A stretch of 64,000 nucleotides of DNA, from the IMG/VR virus record IMGVR_UViG_3300049855_000348, positions 126,001 through 190,000 of that record; one strand, written 5' to 3'. The stretch is from a virus. This document shows positions 44,239-52,547 of this stretch, one piece after another (the first letter of the stretch is position 1; each line of letters begins with the position of its first letter). Below the pieces are notes generated by a model. That model made no database searches, was not told where the DNA came from, and saw nothing but the letters and a program-made list of their open reading frames with translations. A program made the position numbers and the translations under genes.

Positions 44239-44670
44239 TCAGTCTCTGGTTTCTTTGAGGGTGACGAGGTCGGTAACGGGTGGGAAGAAGTGGATCAGCA
44301 GACGGACGAAGTAGCTGGTGTAGCTGTTCGACAGTTTGAAACCGCTGTTGCGGTCTCGCGTATCGATGATGTGTTTCCACCGTGCCACTTCAACGAGCAT
44401 CTTCATGCCGAAGGATTCTTTGCGCTCCAGCATGACCTTGGTCATCTGAACGAAAAGCGTCCAGACCTGCGGATTATCACGCAAGAACTGACGAGCCTTC
44501 TCGTCGAGATCGTTGCTGGGGGGAAAGGCCAGATCCAGTTTGGCATCGAGCAATGGAATCCCAGGCGGTGGCACGTAAGGAGGCGGCTCTGGTTTGGTGT
44601 CGAGACGTGGACCGGCACCAGCCTTGCCCAGTCTGTCGAGATCTAATTCAAAAGGATCGTCGTTATGCAC
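44239..44670 (-). CDS. Conserved phage protein of unknown function, 143 aa
   Basis: After a P-rich N-terminus, residues 55-140 read ARQFLRDNPQVWTLFVQMTK ... FGMKMLVEVARWKHI ... FKLSNSYTSYFVRLLIHFFP. This pattern (NP-VW--F, then a RW motif, then N-----Y--R) is, from memory, a family common in phage and prophage genomes with no known function. It overlaps the 93-residue gene by eight bases. Confidence 0.6.
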   Translation of the reverse strand: MHNDDPFELDLDRLGKAGAGPRLDTKPEPPPYVPPPGIPLLDAKLDLAFPPSNDLDEKARQFLRDNPQVWTLFVQMTKVMLERKESFGMKMLVEVARWKHIIDTRDRNSGFKLSNSYTSYFVRLLIHFFPPVTDLVTLKETRD

Positions 44671-44944
44671 GCTTCACCTTCTTGGTGAAGATCAGTCCAG
44701 CGGCACCTTCGTTCTCAACCCACAAGACCACACGATCATCAAAATAACGACCAAGAGTGGGATGACTCCTGGCCGATTCGATGATCTCTTTACCCTTGTC
44801 GTTGAGGAATGATTTCTTTCCTTCGATATCAAGATCGAAGAAGTCGACCTTGTAGTGATCGGCGACAGCCTCAATTGCATTCAGGCCAATGCGATTCAAA
44901 CGCTGGTCGATCCGAATGTTGTCTTCGTCAGGTCTTGGAGACAT
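44663..44944 (-). CDS. Unknown small protein, 93 aa
   Basis: It starts MSPRPDEDNIRIDQRLNRIG. The C-terminal half (RYFDDRVVLWVENEGAAGLIF) looks beta-rich. It overlaps both neighbours by a few bases in the same minus-strand operon. No family is recognised. Confidence 0.6.
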   Translation of the reverse strand: MSPRPDEDNIRIDQRLNRIGLNAIEAVADHYKVDFFDLDIEGKKSFLNDKGKEIIESARSHPTLGRYFDDRVVLWVENEGAAGLIFTKKVKRA

Positions 44945-45215
44945 TCCCTACCCCTCTGGATTTCAGGTAGTCGGCAAACAATTGGCGCTCGTGCAGAGCA
45001 CAGAAAGCAGATTCTTCAATCCACTGTTCCTGAGTGCCGTACTCCAAGCTCGGATGGTGCTGCTTCATGTAATCCATGACGAGAGTACACCCGATGCAGT
45101 GTTTGTGATCGACGGTAAGCGCAAACTCCTGGCAGACTTCATTGCGATGAGCAATCATTCCATCCAGGAGAATGGCCAGCGGATCAGACGGGGAGTTTGA
45201 TTGGGGTCCGTCCAT
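44928..45215 (-). CDS. Small Cys/His-rich protein, 95 aa
   Basis: The ATG at 45215 (MDGPQSNSPSDPLAILLDGM) has AAGGA five bases upstream and overlaps the upstream gene by 32 bases. The text HKHCIGCTLVMDYMKQHH and then SAFCALHERQLF gives two Cys/His pairs that could bind zinc. Function is unknown. Confidence 0.6.
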   Translation of the reverse strand: MDGPQSNSPSDPLAILLDGMIAHRNEVCQEFALTVDHKHCIGCTLVMDYMKQHHPSLEYGTQEQWIEESAFCALHERQLFADYLKSRGVGNVSKT

Positions 45216-45579
45216 CCTGTTCCTTGCCGACCGATTTCTCGGAACGCCAGACCGCTTCGAGGCGACGCAGGAAGTCCACGTCACTGGCCTTGGGTGTCTT
45301 GGCGCTCTCGACGTGGTGGAAGCGAGCAGCGCCCTGTGCCTTGCGGATCTCCTTGGTACCGATGTGTAGGTGGACCACATCAGCCTTGGAGTGCTTGCGG
45401 ATCTGAGGGATTGCTCCAGCAGTGCCGTCGATCGCCAGAACGGCGACCGGCAGATCCGGAATGACACCGCTCACTTCCTCAGGCGTCTTGTAGAGGAAGG
45501 CTACGCGGTTGGCGAGCCAGCGTCCTGCTAGCTCGACATGCTTGTCCGTATCGCCGGTGATGAGGAAGATGGTTTTCAT
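45184..45579 (-). CDS. Unknown alpha/beta protein, 131 aa
   Basis: It starts MKTIFLITGDTDKHVELAGR; the hydrophobic strand followed by G-D-T-D resembles the start of a Rossmann-like fold. Later strands (VAVLAIDGTAG, ADVVHLHIG) fit the same idea. No catalytic motif is recognised. The ATG overlaps the exonuclease stop (ATGA). Confidence 0.6.
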   Translation of the reverse strand: MKTIFLITGDTDKHVELAGRWLANRVAFLYKTPEEVSGVIPDLPVAVLAIDGTAGAIPQIRKHSKADVVHLHIGTKEIRKAQGAARFHHVESAKTPKASDVDFLRRLEAVWRSEKSVGKEQDGRTPIKLPV

Positions 45580-46559
45580 GATGTCCACTGATTCCTGTAC
45601 GTGGTGCAGAGAAACTGGGCTGTTTGATTGGCTTGTTCGGTGGCGAACTGATGACGTTGTTCCAGCCAGAGGCTGAAACGGGTGAAGTTGGTGGCGATCT
45701 GTCGAATGCTCTTCTGCTCAAGCTCAGAGACGATGACTTTCACCTTCTGGTGAATCCTTGAGTTGAAGAGATCCATCATGGAGAGATTCAGAGCTACGAC
45801 AGCACGAGCATCCTGTGCCACAGGAACTGGTGTCGGGTTGTTCTTGCTCTTACGCGGAGTGACCATGCCAGTCTCTTCGGCCAGCAGCGTCGGTACACGC
45901 TTTTCGATGATCGCCTTGGTGGCCGTGACTTCACCGACACCGATGAGTCCTGGGAGGTTGTCCGAGGCATCGCCCTGAAGGGCTTTGCAAAGCAAGGATT
46001 CCTGAGGGGTCAAGCCGGTCGACTCGACAGTACCATCACCCTTGTAGCGCCAGATCTTCCCATCTTCGCCAAGCTGATAACGCAGTGAATGAACTGGGTC
46101 GATCATGTAGGTGGTGGCATTGATCAATTGCAGGTAGTCGTTATCCGCAGTGATCAAGATGCCGGGCTTACCAACGTTGAGAGCCACCGCAGCAGCGGCC
46201 ATATCATCAGCTTCGATCCATGGGTACTGGAAGTTGGGGCAACCCATCAAGGAGATGAGTTCTGGCAGTACCTCTTCGATGCAGGTCGTGGCCATGACAT
46301 GCGCTGCTTCACGCACTGGATCCTTGGCCAGTTTCTCGGCACGATGTGCCTTGTAGCTGGGATGGACCTGCTTCCGCCAGCTTCCGCCCTTTGGATCCAG
46401 ACACCAGTAGACACGGGTGGCTTGGTATGAGCGGATGAATTGAGCAACCTTGGCGATGATCTCCAAAGCCACGGCTGGAGGACCGTGACGAAGAGACTCG
46501 GGCGGCAGCGAGTTCGCTGTCGCATTGGCAAGGTAGGATGCATCGACGTAGAGGTACAT
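45576..46559 (-). CDS. rnh: 5'-3' exonuclease / RNase H (FEN family)
   Basis: The start at 46559 (MYLYVDASYLANAT) overlaps the upstream stop as TGATG and gives 327 residues, close to T4 RNase H (305). Active-site acids appear in YVDAS (residues 4-8), WIEADDMA (about 117), TADNDYLQL (about 139) and GDASDNLPG (about 198). The last is followed by the helix-hairpin-helix-like GVGEVTATKAI. WRKQVHPSYKAHR matches the family's basic segment. It removes RNA primers and 5' flaps during lagging-strand synthesis. Neighbouring helicase and primase genes fit this role. Confidence 0.9.
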   Translation of the reverse strand: MYLYVDASYLANATANSLPPESLRHGPPAVALEIIAKVAQFIRSYQATRVYWCLDPKGGSWRKQVHPSYKAHRAEKLAKDPVREAAHVMATTCIEEVLPELISLMGCPNFQYPWIEADDMAAAAVALNVGKPGILITADNDYLQLINATTYMIDPVHSLRYQLGEDGKIWRYKGDGTVESTGLTPQESLLCKALQGDASDNLPGLIGVGEVTATKAIIEKRVPTLLAEETGMVTPRKSKNNPTPVPVAQDARAVVALNLSMMDLFNSRIHQKVKVIVSELEQKSIRQIATNFTRFSLWLEQRHQFATEQANQTAQFLCTTYRNQWTS

Positions 46560-47089
46560 CACTCGGCCTTGTGGATCATCACGTCGCACGGGTCTTTGTC
46601 CCATGCATCGAAGGTGTCAGCCAGGGTGGTGAGATAGGAAAGATCGGCTGACGATCCAACCACTCGATTGTTGCCGACGACGATCTTCACATCACGCACG
46701 TTGGCGAGGTTGATGAAGGTCATCTCTTCCTTGTCGCTGCTCAGCAGGGCTTTCTTGAGCAACGTGGCGAAGTTGTCGTCTTCGCCTTCACTGGTTGGGT
46801 TGATGCGGAAGAAGTGAGTGTCGATCGGATAGATGGAAGCCTTCAGATCCCCCAGGAAACGAACCGTCAGGCTGCCCTGATTCTTGAGCGCCTGATTGAT
46901 CTGTTCCCGTAGAGAGACCGTGAAACTGCCGAGCACCGACGGGACCATGATCCCATCGTCATTGAACGGCAGTTCGAGCGGATCAACCTCAGCCGCCTTG
47001 GCGACCAACTTGAGCGCAGCGATGGTGCGCTGGACTGAGAAGTCCGGTCCAGTCTTATCCACCCTTCCGAAACGGATCACTTGGTTCAT
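46559..47089 (-). CDS. Unknown replication-cluster protein, 176 aa
   Basis: It starts MNQVIRFGRVDKTGPDFSVQ; the stop overlaps the exonuclease start and its ATG overlaps the upstream stop. Residues 75-150 look alpha/beta (SLTVRFLGDLKASIYPIDTHFFR, RDVKIVVGNNRVVG). Lying between exonuclease and helicase it could be a replisome accessory protein, but no T4 counterpart is recognised. Confidence 0.6.
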   Translation of the reverse strand: MNQVIRFGRVDKTGPDFSVQRTIAALKLVAKAAEVDPLELPFNDDGIMVPSVLGSFTVSLREQINQALKNQGSLTVRFLGDLKASIYPIDTHFFRINPTSEGEDDNFATLLKKALLSSDKEEMTFINLANVRDVKIVVGNNRVVGSSADLSYLTTLADTFDAWDKDPCDVMIHKAE

Positions 47090-47571
47090 CAGAGTGCCTG
47101 CGGACCTTTGCCTTCAGGCGTCGGCGGAGGCAGTTGACCACCAACCTGTTTCTCGGCGTGGTGTTCAGCCGAGGTGGCGAGCTTGTTGCCGGCACCGGCA
47201 TTCGGAGCCTTCGCCAGGATCTCCTTGATCTCATCACCACCGAGGATGCGTGGCTTGCCACCCTTCAGCGAGATCCACGGACCCTGCTGATCTTCCGGTA
47301 GACCGGCCTGGACGATCTGGAGGTTGAGGCAGGAGGCGATGGCACGGACGTTCTTGGGCTGCGTACGATGCAGGAACTTGAAGAAGTCCTCACCGCCGAC
47401 GGTCCATTTCTTCCGGCGATCGAATTCATCGGTCTCATAGACCCAGAAGTCGCCGATCAGACTGCCGTCATCACGGATGGTCAACTTGACCTCGCACAGC
47501 GGCTTCGGCTTCTTCGGTTTCTCGTCGCCGATATTCTGGGTGTTGCCACCGGTGTTGTTGGGCTTGGCCAT
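47089..47571 (-). CDS. Unknown protein, 160 aa
   Basis: The N- and C-terminal 30 residues are low-complexity (K/P/N-rich and P/G-rich). The central 95 residues look folded (CEVKLTIRDDGSLIGDFWVYE, FFKFLHRTQPKNVRAIASCL). A TGAGGAA ribosome site precedes the ATG. It may interact with the replication proteins encoded around it; that is inference. Confidence 0.6.
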   Translation of the reverse strand: MAKPNNTGGNTQNIGDEKPKKPKPLCEVKLTIRDDGSLIGDFWVYETDEFDRRKKWTVGGEDFFKFLHRTQPKNVRAIASCLNLQIVQAGLPEDQQGPWISLKGGKPRILGGDEIKEILAKAPNAGAGNKLATSAEHHAEKQVGGQLPPPTPEGKGPQAL

Positions 47572-47650
47572 GACTGGGTTCCTCAGCTAGGTAGACGATG
47601 TGGTTCTGCCCCGGAAGTCGGGAGCAAGGTTGGTTGGCAGGTGATTGCTT

Positions 47651-47678
47651 ACGATGGCGTCAATAGTGTCGCTGTCAA
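47651..47678 (-). promoter_or_regulatory. Operator-like site with a good -35 but weak -10
   Basis: On the minus strand TTGACA is followed after GCGACACTATTGACGC (16 bases) by CATCGT, a poor -10. It belongs to the same sequence family as the leaderless promoters but has no ATG at the expected distance. It may be a weak or repressed promoter for the 160-residue gene. Confidence 0.4.
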
Positions 47679-47683
47679 TACGG

Positions 47684-49261
47684 CTACTTGGGAGTCGCTA
47701 TAGGTGGCGGTTGGAGCCCCATACCCCAGGCAGCATTTTCAGCCTGCTGACCTTGAGTGAGTTGCACGACCGCATTTTTGGCTTTGACCGAGTGAGTGCC
47801 GAACGACGAGGCACCCAACAGCGACTCCATACCAGCCTCTGGACTGTCTGGGGTGAATGGAGGTTGGATCGCCAGGGTTCCACTGCTGGCAGCTTTGGCG
47901 ATGGCAGCCGTGGTCGCCTTGGCTACCGCAGCGTTGTAGTTCATCGTTGAGGCCGAGTCCTCGGAGATACGCAGCGTCTTGTAGTCGACATCGGTCATGA
48001 TGGTGTAGCAGTCGTCGAAGTCGCGGACCTTCGAGGCATACAGGCGCATCTTGCCCATCTGCTTCTCAGCTTCGGTCTGATTCAGCGTCAGCACACAGTC
48101 CAACACATGCATGACAGCGTAGGAGTCGGCGATGTCTTCCTTGCCGATCTTCTCCTTGCTGGCTGCATTACGATTCGACTGGAGTGCGGTGACGATCGGG
48201 ATGTCCATCTCCATGGCGATGGCACGGACCTCTTCAGCGATCTGCTTGAGCTTGGCGTAGTCACGCTTCATGTCGACGTTGTCGGGATCGTTCGGCAACA
48301 TGATGGTCAGGTAGTCGAGAATGATCACGTCCGGCTTCGGGCCACCGAGCAGCAGGTAGTCATTGAGCGATCCACGAACGGTGTTCGCTGAGGCTGTGCC
48401 AGTTGGATGCTGGATGACGTAGAGTTTCCCCATCGTCCCTTTGTCTTTGATCTTCTTCAGCGCATCGTCGAGGATCTGAGGGTTGTTGCGACGCTCGTCG
48501 GAGGAAACACCACCGATGCAGACATCGTAGCGAGCCTTGGTTTTCTCAGCAGAAAGCTCGAAGGTGAAGTGGTAGACGTTCAAACCATTGAGAACACAGC
48601 AGGCACCGACATTCACGAGGTTGATCGACTTACCAGAGCCTGTCGGACCCATGAAGGCTGACAGGGCAGCTACCTGGAAGCCACCACCATGCTTGGCATT
48701 GAAGGTTGCCCACGGTGTCTTCACACCGGCCTTGAGCGTCTTCTCCTTGGTAACACGGGCGACAACTGACTCAGCCTCAGTGCTGAGGTAGGCATCAACC
48801 GGTTGTGCCAACGTGTGGCGAACGGTGATCTCTTCGAGGAGCTTCGGAATCGACTTGTGATTCTTCTGAGAGATGAGCTTGGCAGCCTCGATGATGAAGC
48901 GATCGTAGTCGACCGCCTTCATGTGATCCATCAGACAGTCTTTGGTGTATTTCTCTTCGGTCTGGTAGTTCTTGGTGAAAATTTCATCGATATATCGGAC
49001 GAAATTTTCCAACGCATCGTAGACGCTGAGATGTTTCAGCAGTTCTTGTTTGATGATCGAGATCGTCGGGAGTTCTTTGTACTTCGTCGTATGCTCATCG
49101 ACGATCTTGAAGATCACCTGGATGTGTGGTTCATTCCAGTGATCGACCTTCAGCCGATTCTTCCACTTGACCAGGAAGCTCTGGTCTTTGGTAACGATGA
49201 CAATCGCCTGCTGCTCGATTTCCGGAAGGAATTCAAGTTTGCGAGTCGGAATGTCGGTCAT
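47684..49261 (-). CDS. 41: Replicative DNA helicase, gp41/DnaB-like
   Basis: The 525-residue protein has a RecA-like core with Walker A GPTGSGKS (about residue 207), VIILDYLTIMLP (Walker B, about 315) and a Q-containing VTALQSNRNA (about 355), as in DnaB-type hexameric helicases. The N-terminal 180 residues are the helical primase-interaction domain. It unwinds DNA 5'-3' on the lagging strand and stimulates the primase, which is encoded at 52758 in this window. The C-terminal 90 residues are A/P-rich and look flexible. Confidence 0.92.
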   Translation of the reverse strand: MTDIPTRKLEFLPEIEQQAIVIVTKDQSFLVKWKNRLKVDHWNEPHIQVIFKIVDEHTTKYKELPTISIIKQELLKHLSVYDALENFVRYIDEIFTKNYQTEEKYTKDCLMDHMKAVDYDRFIIEAAKLISQKNHKSIPKLLEEITVRHTLAQPVDAYLSTEAESVVARVTKEKTLKAGVKTPWATFNAKHGGGFQVAALSAFMGPTGSGKSINLVNVGACCVLNGLNVYHFTFELSAEKTKARYDVCIGGVSSDERRNNPQILDDALKKIKDKGTMGKLYVIQHPTGTASANTVRGSLNDYLLLGGPKPDVIILDYLTIMLPNDPDNVDMKRDYAKLKQIAEEVRAIAMEMDIPIVTALQSNRNAASKEKIGKEDIADSYAVMHVLDCVLTLNQTEAEKQMGKMRLYASKVRDFDDCYTIMTDVDYKTLRISEDSASTMNYNAAVAKATTAAIAKAASSGTLAIQPPFTPDSPEAGMESLLGASSFGTHSVKAKNAVVQLTQGQQAENAAWGMGLQPPPIATPK

Positions 49262-49266
49262 GTGAT

Positions 49267-49635
49267 CTACCGTTCGATATGAATGAGGCGAAGTTGCCGC
49301 TGAAACGCCCGTCTCAATGACTTCTTCAGCGTGGGGATCCGATCTTGCGGGATGCCCAGGAATTCTGCAACACGTTCTTCGGTCCAGCGTTCTCCCGCCT
49401 GTTGCAAGGCGAAATCCATCGGAACGTTGTAGATGAAGTCAAACAACTTGCGCTGTTCTTCAGTCTTCAACCAGTCACGGACTTTGCCCATGAAGGCTGA
49501 GTCCTTGAGTAACTGCGTCTCGAACGATCCTTCAACTGAAGCATCCGAGGATGACTTCGGCAACGCGCTGAAGTCGATCTTTGGCGGTGACGACAACCGT
49601 ACGGTAAGAGTGGGTGTAGTGGTTCGCTGCGGCAT
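49267..49635 (-). CDS. Small DNA-binding protein with sigma-region-4-like HTH, up to 122 aa
   Basis: The C-terminal 45 residues (RWTEERVAEFLGI, then TLKKSLRRAFQRQL) look like a helix-turn-helix of the sigma-region-4 type. From the ATG at 49635 it overlaps the kinase gene by 104 bases in another frame; an internal ATG at 49491 (MGKVRDWLKTEEQ), with AAGGA ten bases upstream, would avoid the overlap. It could be a transcription accessory factor, in the spirit of T4 gp33 or MotA, but no homology is claimed. Confidence 0.55.
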   Translation of the reverse strand: MPQRTTTPTLTVRLSSPPKIDFSALPKSSSDASVEGSFETQLLKDSAFMGKVRDWLKTEEQRKLFDFIYNVPMDFALQQAGERWTEERVAEFLGIPQDRIPTLKKSLRRAFQRQLRLIHIER

Positions 49636-50305
49636 ATGCCTCTTCCCATTCGGCCTGGGGTGTTACACCACGATGAGATTTTTCGGCAGTCTTACCGAGC
49701 GGCATCTCATGTGCGCAGGCTTCGACCGGAACGTAGAGATGACTGAGCGAAATGTTGAGCGCCCAGCCGGCAGCCTGCCCGACCAGATCACCCATCAGCA
49801 TGTTGTATTCTTCATCCATCGCTTCGGTCACCGAGGCGAACTGCTCAGGGGACAGTTCGAGCTTCGAGTAGGCAGCGATGTCTCCGAACCAGCGATCGAC
49901 GAAGATCACACCACCGCCATTGGCCTTGGCGGCAGCAACCTGGGCGATGAGTTTGCGAGCCAGGATGCCGGGCAATTCCCGCTGCATCTGCTCACGGAAT
50001 CCCATGAGGTTGATGTCGTTGTAGGTCTCAGGGTAGGGCTTACCCTGTTCCTTGAGTGATGCCTGAGTCTGCTGGAACCATGCGGTGGAGCAGGAGGGCA
50101 CCGAGAACTGGGTCAGGGATTTGTAGTCGTAGGAGGACAGATCGAACGAGCCGTCGATGGGGAGATCCGGGGTCTTCCCCTCCATCAGATCGGCCAGAGC
50201 ACTCTTCAGATCCGTGATCAACGTACTCTTTCCGACGCCATGTGCGCCGGAAAGAGTCAGGATGGTGATGATGCCACGTGGAAACAGGTTGTGAGAACGC
50301 GGCAT
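49532..50305 (-). CDS. P-loop nucleotide kinase-like protein, 257 aa
   Basis: After a short N-terminus a P-loop GAHGVGKST (about residues 20-28) is followed by an Asp-Arg motif VDRWFGDIAAYS (about 137) and a C-terminal lid region with basic residues. This arrangement fits the deoxynucleoside/nucleotide-kinase and NadR-like group of P-loop kinases. In a replication cluster it may supply dNTPs, but the substrate is not evident. The Walker A coding sequence forms a strong hairpin (50226-50256). Confidence 0.7.
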   Translation of the reverse strand: MPRSHNLFPRGIITILTLSGAHGVGKSTLITDLKSALADLMEGKTPDLPIDGSFDLSSYDYKSLTQFSVPSCSTAWFQQTQASLKEQGKPYPETYNDINLMGFREQMQRELPGILARKLIAQVAAAKANGGGVIFVDRWFGDIAAYSKLELSPEQFASVTEAMDEEYNMLMGDLVGQAAGWALNISLSHLYVPVEACAHEMPLGKTAEKSHRGVTPQAEWEEAYAAANHYTHSYRTVVVTAKDRLQRVAEVILGCFS

Positions 50306-50694
50306 TACTTGCCGGCCTTGATGTCGGCGAGGCTCAGATCATCCGAACGACGACGGCGCTTCGGCAGGTGAGCGTCCGAGACGAAGCCCTCAGGCAGGAT
50401 CGGGAACACGCACTTGTCGTAGTATTCCAGACCCTTCTCCGTCAGGATGAAGTCGCAGCGCGAGGTCTCGCCCTTCAGATTGATCTGAACACCTTGGAGA
50501 TCAGCAGGCGCATCTTCGATCAGGCCAGCACTCTTGGCCGGGTAGACCACATTGCGCTTCTCGTTGCGGCTGAGAACTCGGTAGTCATTCTTGACGACCC
50601 AGAATACCGCAGCCAGAGAGCAGCCGGGACGCGGCTTTTCAGGGAATGCGTTGTAATACGTGGTCTTCGGGTGCATTGGCTTCGGTGAGCCCAT
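50305..50694 (-). CDS. Unknown early-type protein, 129 aa
   Basis: The ATG at 50694 (MGSPKPMHPKTTYYNAFPEK) is chosen because AAGG lies nine bases upstream and the promoter at 50723-50750 gives a leader of about 22 bases. The protein has KNDYRVLSRNEKRNVVY and a basic C-terminus (PKRRRRSDD), so it may bind nucleic acid. No family is recognised. It starts the operon containing the kinase and helicase. Confidence 0.6.
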   Translation of the reverse strand: MGSPKPMHPKTTYYNAFPEKPRPGCSLAAVFWVVKNDYRVLSRNEKRNVVYPAKSAGLIEDAPADLQGVQINLKGETSRCDFILTEKGLEYYDKCVFPILPEGFVSDAHLPKRRRRSDDLSLADIKAGK

Positions 50695-50722
50695 AGTATC
50701 GCCTTTCGGTGCGGTCGCTCTG

Positions 50723-50750
50723 TGTATAGCGACAAAAAGATCGCGCACAA
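50723..50750 (-). promoter_or_regulatory. Sigma-70 promoter with operator in the spacer
   Basis: On the minus strand TTGTGC and TATACA are 16 bases apart; the spacer GCGATCTTTTTGTCGC carries the inverted half-sites GCGAT and GTCGC. Unlike most of the family this one is followed by a normal leader and ribosome site. It probably drives the 50694-47684 operon. Confidence 0.75.
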
Positions 50751-50763
50751 TAAAAATCAGGCG

Positions 50764-51090
50764 TCACGACTTGGCGTGCAGGATTCCCATAGCAGCGGAG
50801 AGCACTACCGCCAAGTGACCATCATCAATGGACTCGGGTTTCCGAATGCCGGGCATCCGGTAAAAATTCATTCTCGGCGGGAACTCTTCCTCCATCTGCT
50901 CAGCCAGAGCATGACCGATCCGGTCGTTCTGTTGTGCAGTCTTCACCAAGACCTCGACTTGCTGAATCGTGACGACGGCTTCACGACTGACGTTGATGCG
51001 GGTGACCTTCCGAGGTGTGAGCGTGCGCTCCCCGCCAGCGAGAGGGTTCTTCACTGGTCCCTGGTAGTTCGAGAAATCCAGGTCCACCAT
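50764..51090 (-). CDS. Unknown protein, 108 aa (start uncertain)
   Basis: The ATG at 51090 (MVDLDFSNYQGPVKNPLAGG) is chosen; a TTG at 51129 would add 13 hydrophobic residues. The middle is helical (SREAVVTIQQVEVLVKTAQQ). There is no clear ribosome site. It is the last minus-strand gene before the large gene-free region. Confidence 0.5.
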   Translation of the reverse strand: MVDLDFSNYQGPVKNPLAGGERTLTPRKVTRINVSREAVVTIQQVEVLVKTAQQNDRIGHALAEQMEEEFPPRMNFYRMPGIRKPESIDDGHLAVVLSAAMGILHAKS

Positions 51091-51129
51091 GGCTGGCAGA
51101 CTACTGGCTTGTAGCACCCACACAAGCAA

Positions 51130-51905
51130 TAGCAGTCAAAGGATCGCTAGGATTGACCCATCAAAATTGCCTTACTCAAAACTGCAAGGGTCAAAAAAAA
51201 CCCGGCGGAGTAAAATTTATAAAATTTATAAAAGTCATAAATTACTTGACAAAATATAATCTATCTGAGAATTGCCTTTGTCATGTCTTGCATTGCCAGG
51301 GTCCTGCCCTTGGATCAAGGTGGTAACAACTTAGCGCGAAGCGCGATAACTTACACTGACTGAGCTAAGCTAGGCTGTCCTTACAAGGAGAGTAAGAACA
51401 GCAAGACTTACAAGACTTGCAAGTCTTTCGCATTTTTGAAAGACGTGGTAGGGACTGCATAGACATCACTGGGGTATGAGAAGTCGCTACGCGAACTGGC
51501 ATGAACCTATGTTCTTGAGGATGACCACACCTTCATGAGCAAGTCTTCGCGCTTCGCGCTGAGGGTGTCTTGCCCTTGAGCTAAGGGTATGAAAGCATCA
51601 CTGGGATAGCTGGGGTCATGCAAGGCTTGTAAGCCGAGCAAGGCTTTCAAACCACACAGCCTAGCAAGCCACCGGCTTTCCGTTTTCTGGCCATCTGACG
51701 GGCTGTAGGTCGCCCAATGACCATCCAGGGTCAACCTGTCTCAAATCGCCCAGGAACGGCTCGATTGAGTACCCCTGATGAGATACGGATTGGTGTGACA
51801 CGGGTCAATAGAGACACTACCACATCCAGTATCGTGTTGTATTGACAGTTTTTGGGTGATGCCACACTTCGGCCTTCCGGTCTAAGTCAACACCCAGAGG
51901 AAGTC
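51130..51905. other. Gene-free, AT-rich and palindrome-rich divergence region; origin candidate
   Basis: No credible gene lies here. From 51160 to 51300 the DNA is AT-rich with a direct repeat of ATTTATAAA (around 51215-51232), TTGACA (51246) and TATAAT (51255). Two 13-base inverted copies, AGCGCGAAGCGCG (51333-51345) and CGCGCTTCGCGCT (51548-51560), lie 200 bases apart. A perfect 16-base palindrome AAGACTTGCAAGTCTT is at 51412-51427, followed by GTCTTTC-N7-GAAAGAC (51423-51443). Genes diverge on both sides. An origin, a structured RNA or a control region would all fit. Confidence 0.45.
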
Positions 51906-52523
51906 ATGCAAACGATCTACGACATCGAAACCATTGCCGTTCTCGATGCCAAGTCGATCAACCGTCGTTCCTTCCGATCTGGACCAGCCTCACGCATCCT
52001 TTCAATTTACGATGACCCTGAGATCCTACGGAAGCGACTTGAAGCGAATGTCCCCTGCCCGCTCAAAATGGCGATTGAAAAAAATGGTTACGATCCCGCC
52101 AATCCTCCGAAGTTGAAGCGCGGTCATTACATGGATCCGAAGGAGTTGTTCTACCGCACCATGAAAGTTCAGATGGCTGGTGGAATCGACAAAGCGGGTC
52201 GTGATGGAGAACGTTTCATCGAACTGCTGACCCTGCTGGCGAATGGTTATATGGGTCGCATCATGTTCAAGGATACCGGCTCGATGGCCAATCTCACTGA
52301 AGACATGGTGCAAGAAGCTATCACCAAGTGTGCGATGATCGTCATGCGCTTCAATCCCTGGGACCCCCGCGCCACCAAACCCACTCTCAATAACGCTTTC
52401 GCCTATTTCACCACGGTTATCCGCAATCGCTTCTATGAAACACTCACTTGCCCATTGGTCGGGTCGGATGTGTTCCTCGAAGATCTCAAAACCGAAAACC
52501 AGTCGATCGGTGATTTGATTTGA
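51906..52523 (+). CDS. 55: Late-transcription sigma factor, gp55-like
   Basis: The ATG at 51906 has AGAGGAAG six bases upstream and gives 205 residues, near T4 gp55 (185). The C-terminal half (FIELLTLLANGYMGRIMF ... NLTEDMVQEAITKCAMIVMRF ... NNAFAYFTTVIRNRFYETL, residues about 98-180) matches the sigma-region-2-like core of gp55, which recognises the late promoter box. With the sliding clamp it directs host RNA polymerase to late genes. It opens the plus-strand operon to the right of the gene-free region. Confidence 0.8.
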   Translation: MQTIYDIETIAVLDAKSINRRSFRSGPASRILSIYDDPEILRKRLEANVPCPLKMAIEKNGYDPANPPKLKRGHYMDPKELFYRTMKVQMAGGIDKAGRDGERFIELLTLLANGYMGRIMFKDTGSMANLTEDMVQEAITKCAMIVMRFNPWDPRATKPTLNNAFAYFTTVIRNRFYETLTCPLVGSDVFLEDLKTENQSIGDLI

Positions 52524-52547
52524 CTTAGCGACAATTTGGTCTAGATT
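52520..52547 (+). promoter_or_regulatory. Sigma-70-like promoter with operator-like spacer
   Basis: TTGACT and TAGATT are 16 bases apart on the plus strand; the spacer TAGCGACAATTTGGTC is the operator in reversed orientation. It begins at the sigma gene stop and would produce a roughly 200-base leader to the primase, antisense to the small minus-strand gene at 52541-52759. Confidence 0.5.

Noticed and set aside
47690-47702. Plus-strand GTCGCTATAGG resembling an operator right half plus -10 box
   Set aside because: No -35 box at the right distance and no plus-strand gene follows.
51507-51734. 75-codon minus-strand frame in the gene-free region
   Set aside because: It lacks a ribosome site, has a composition unlike neighbours and covers the palindromic repeats.
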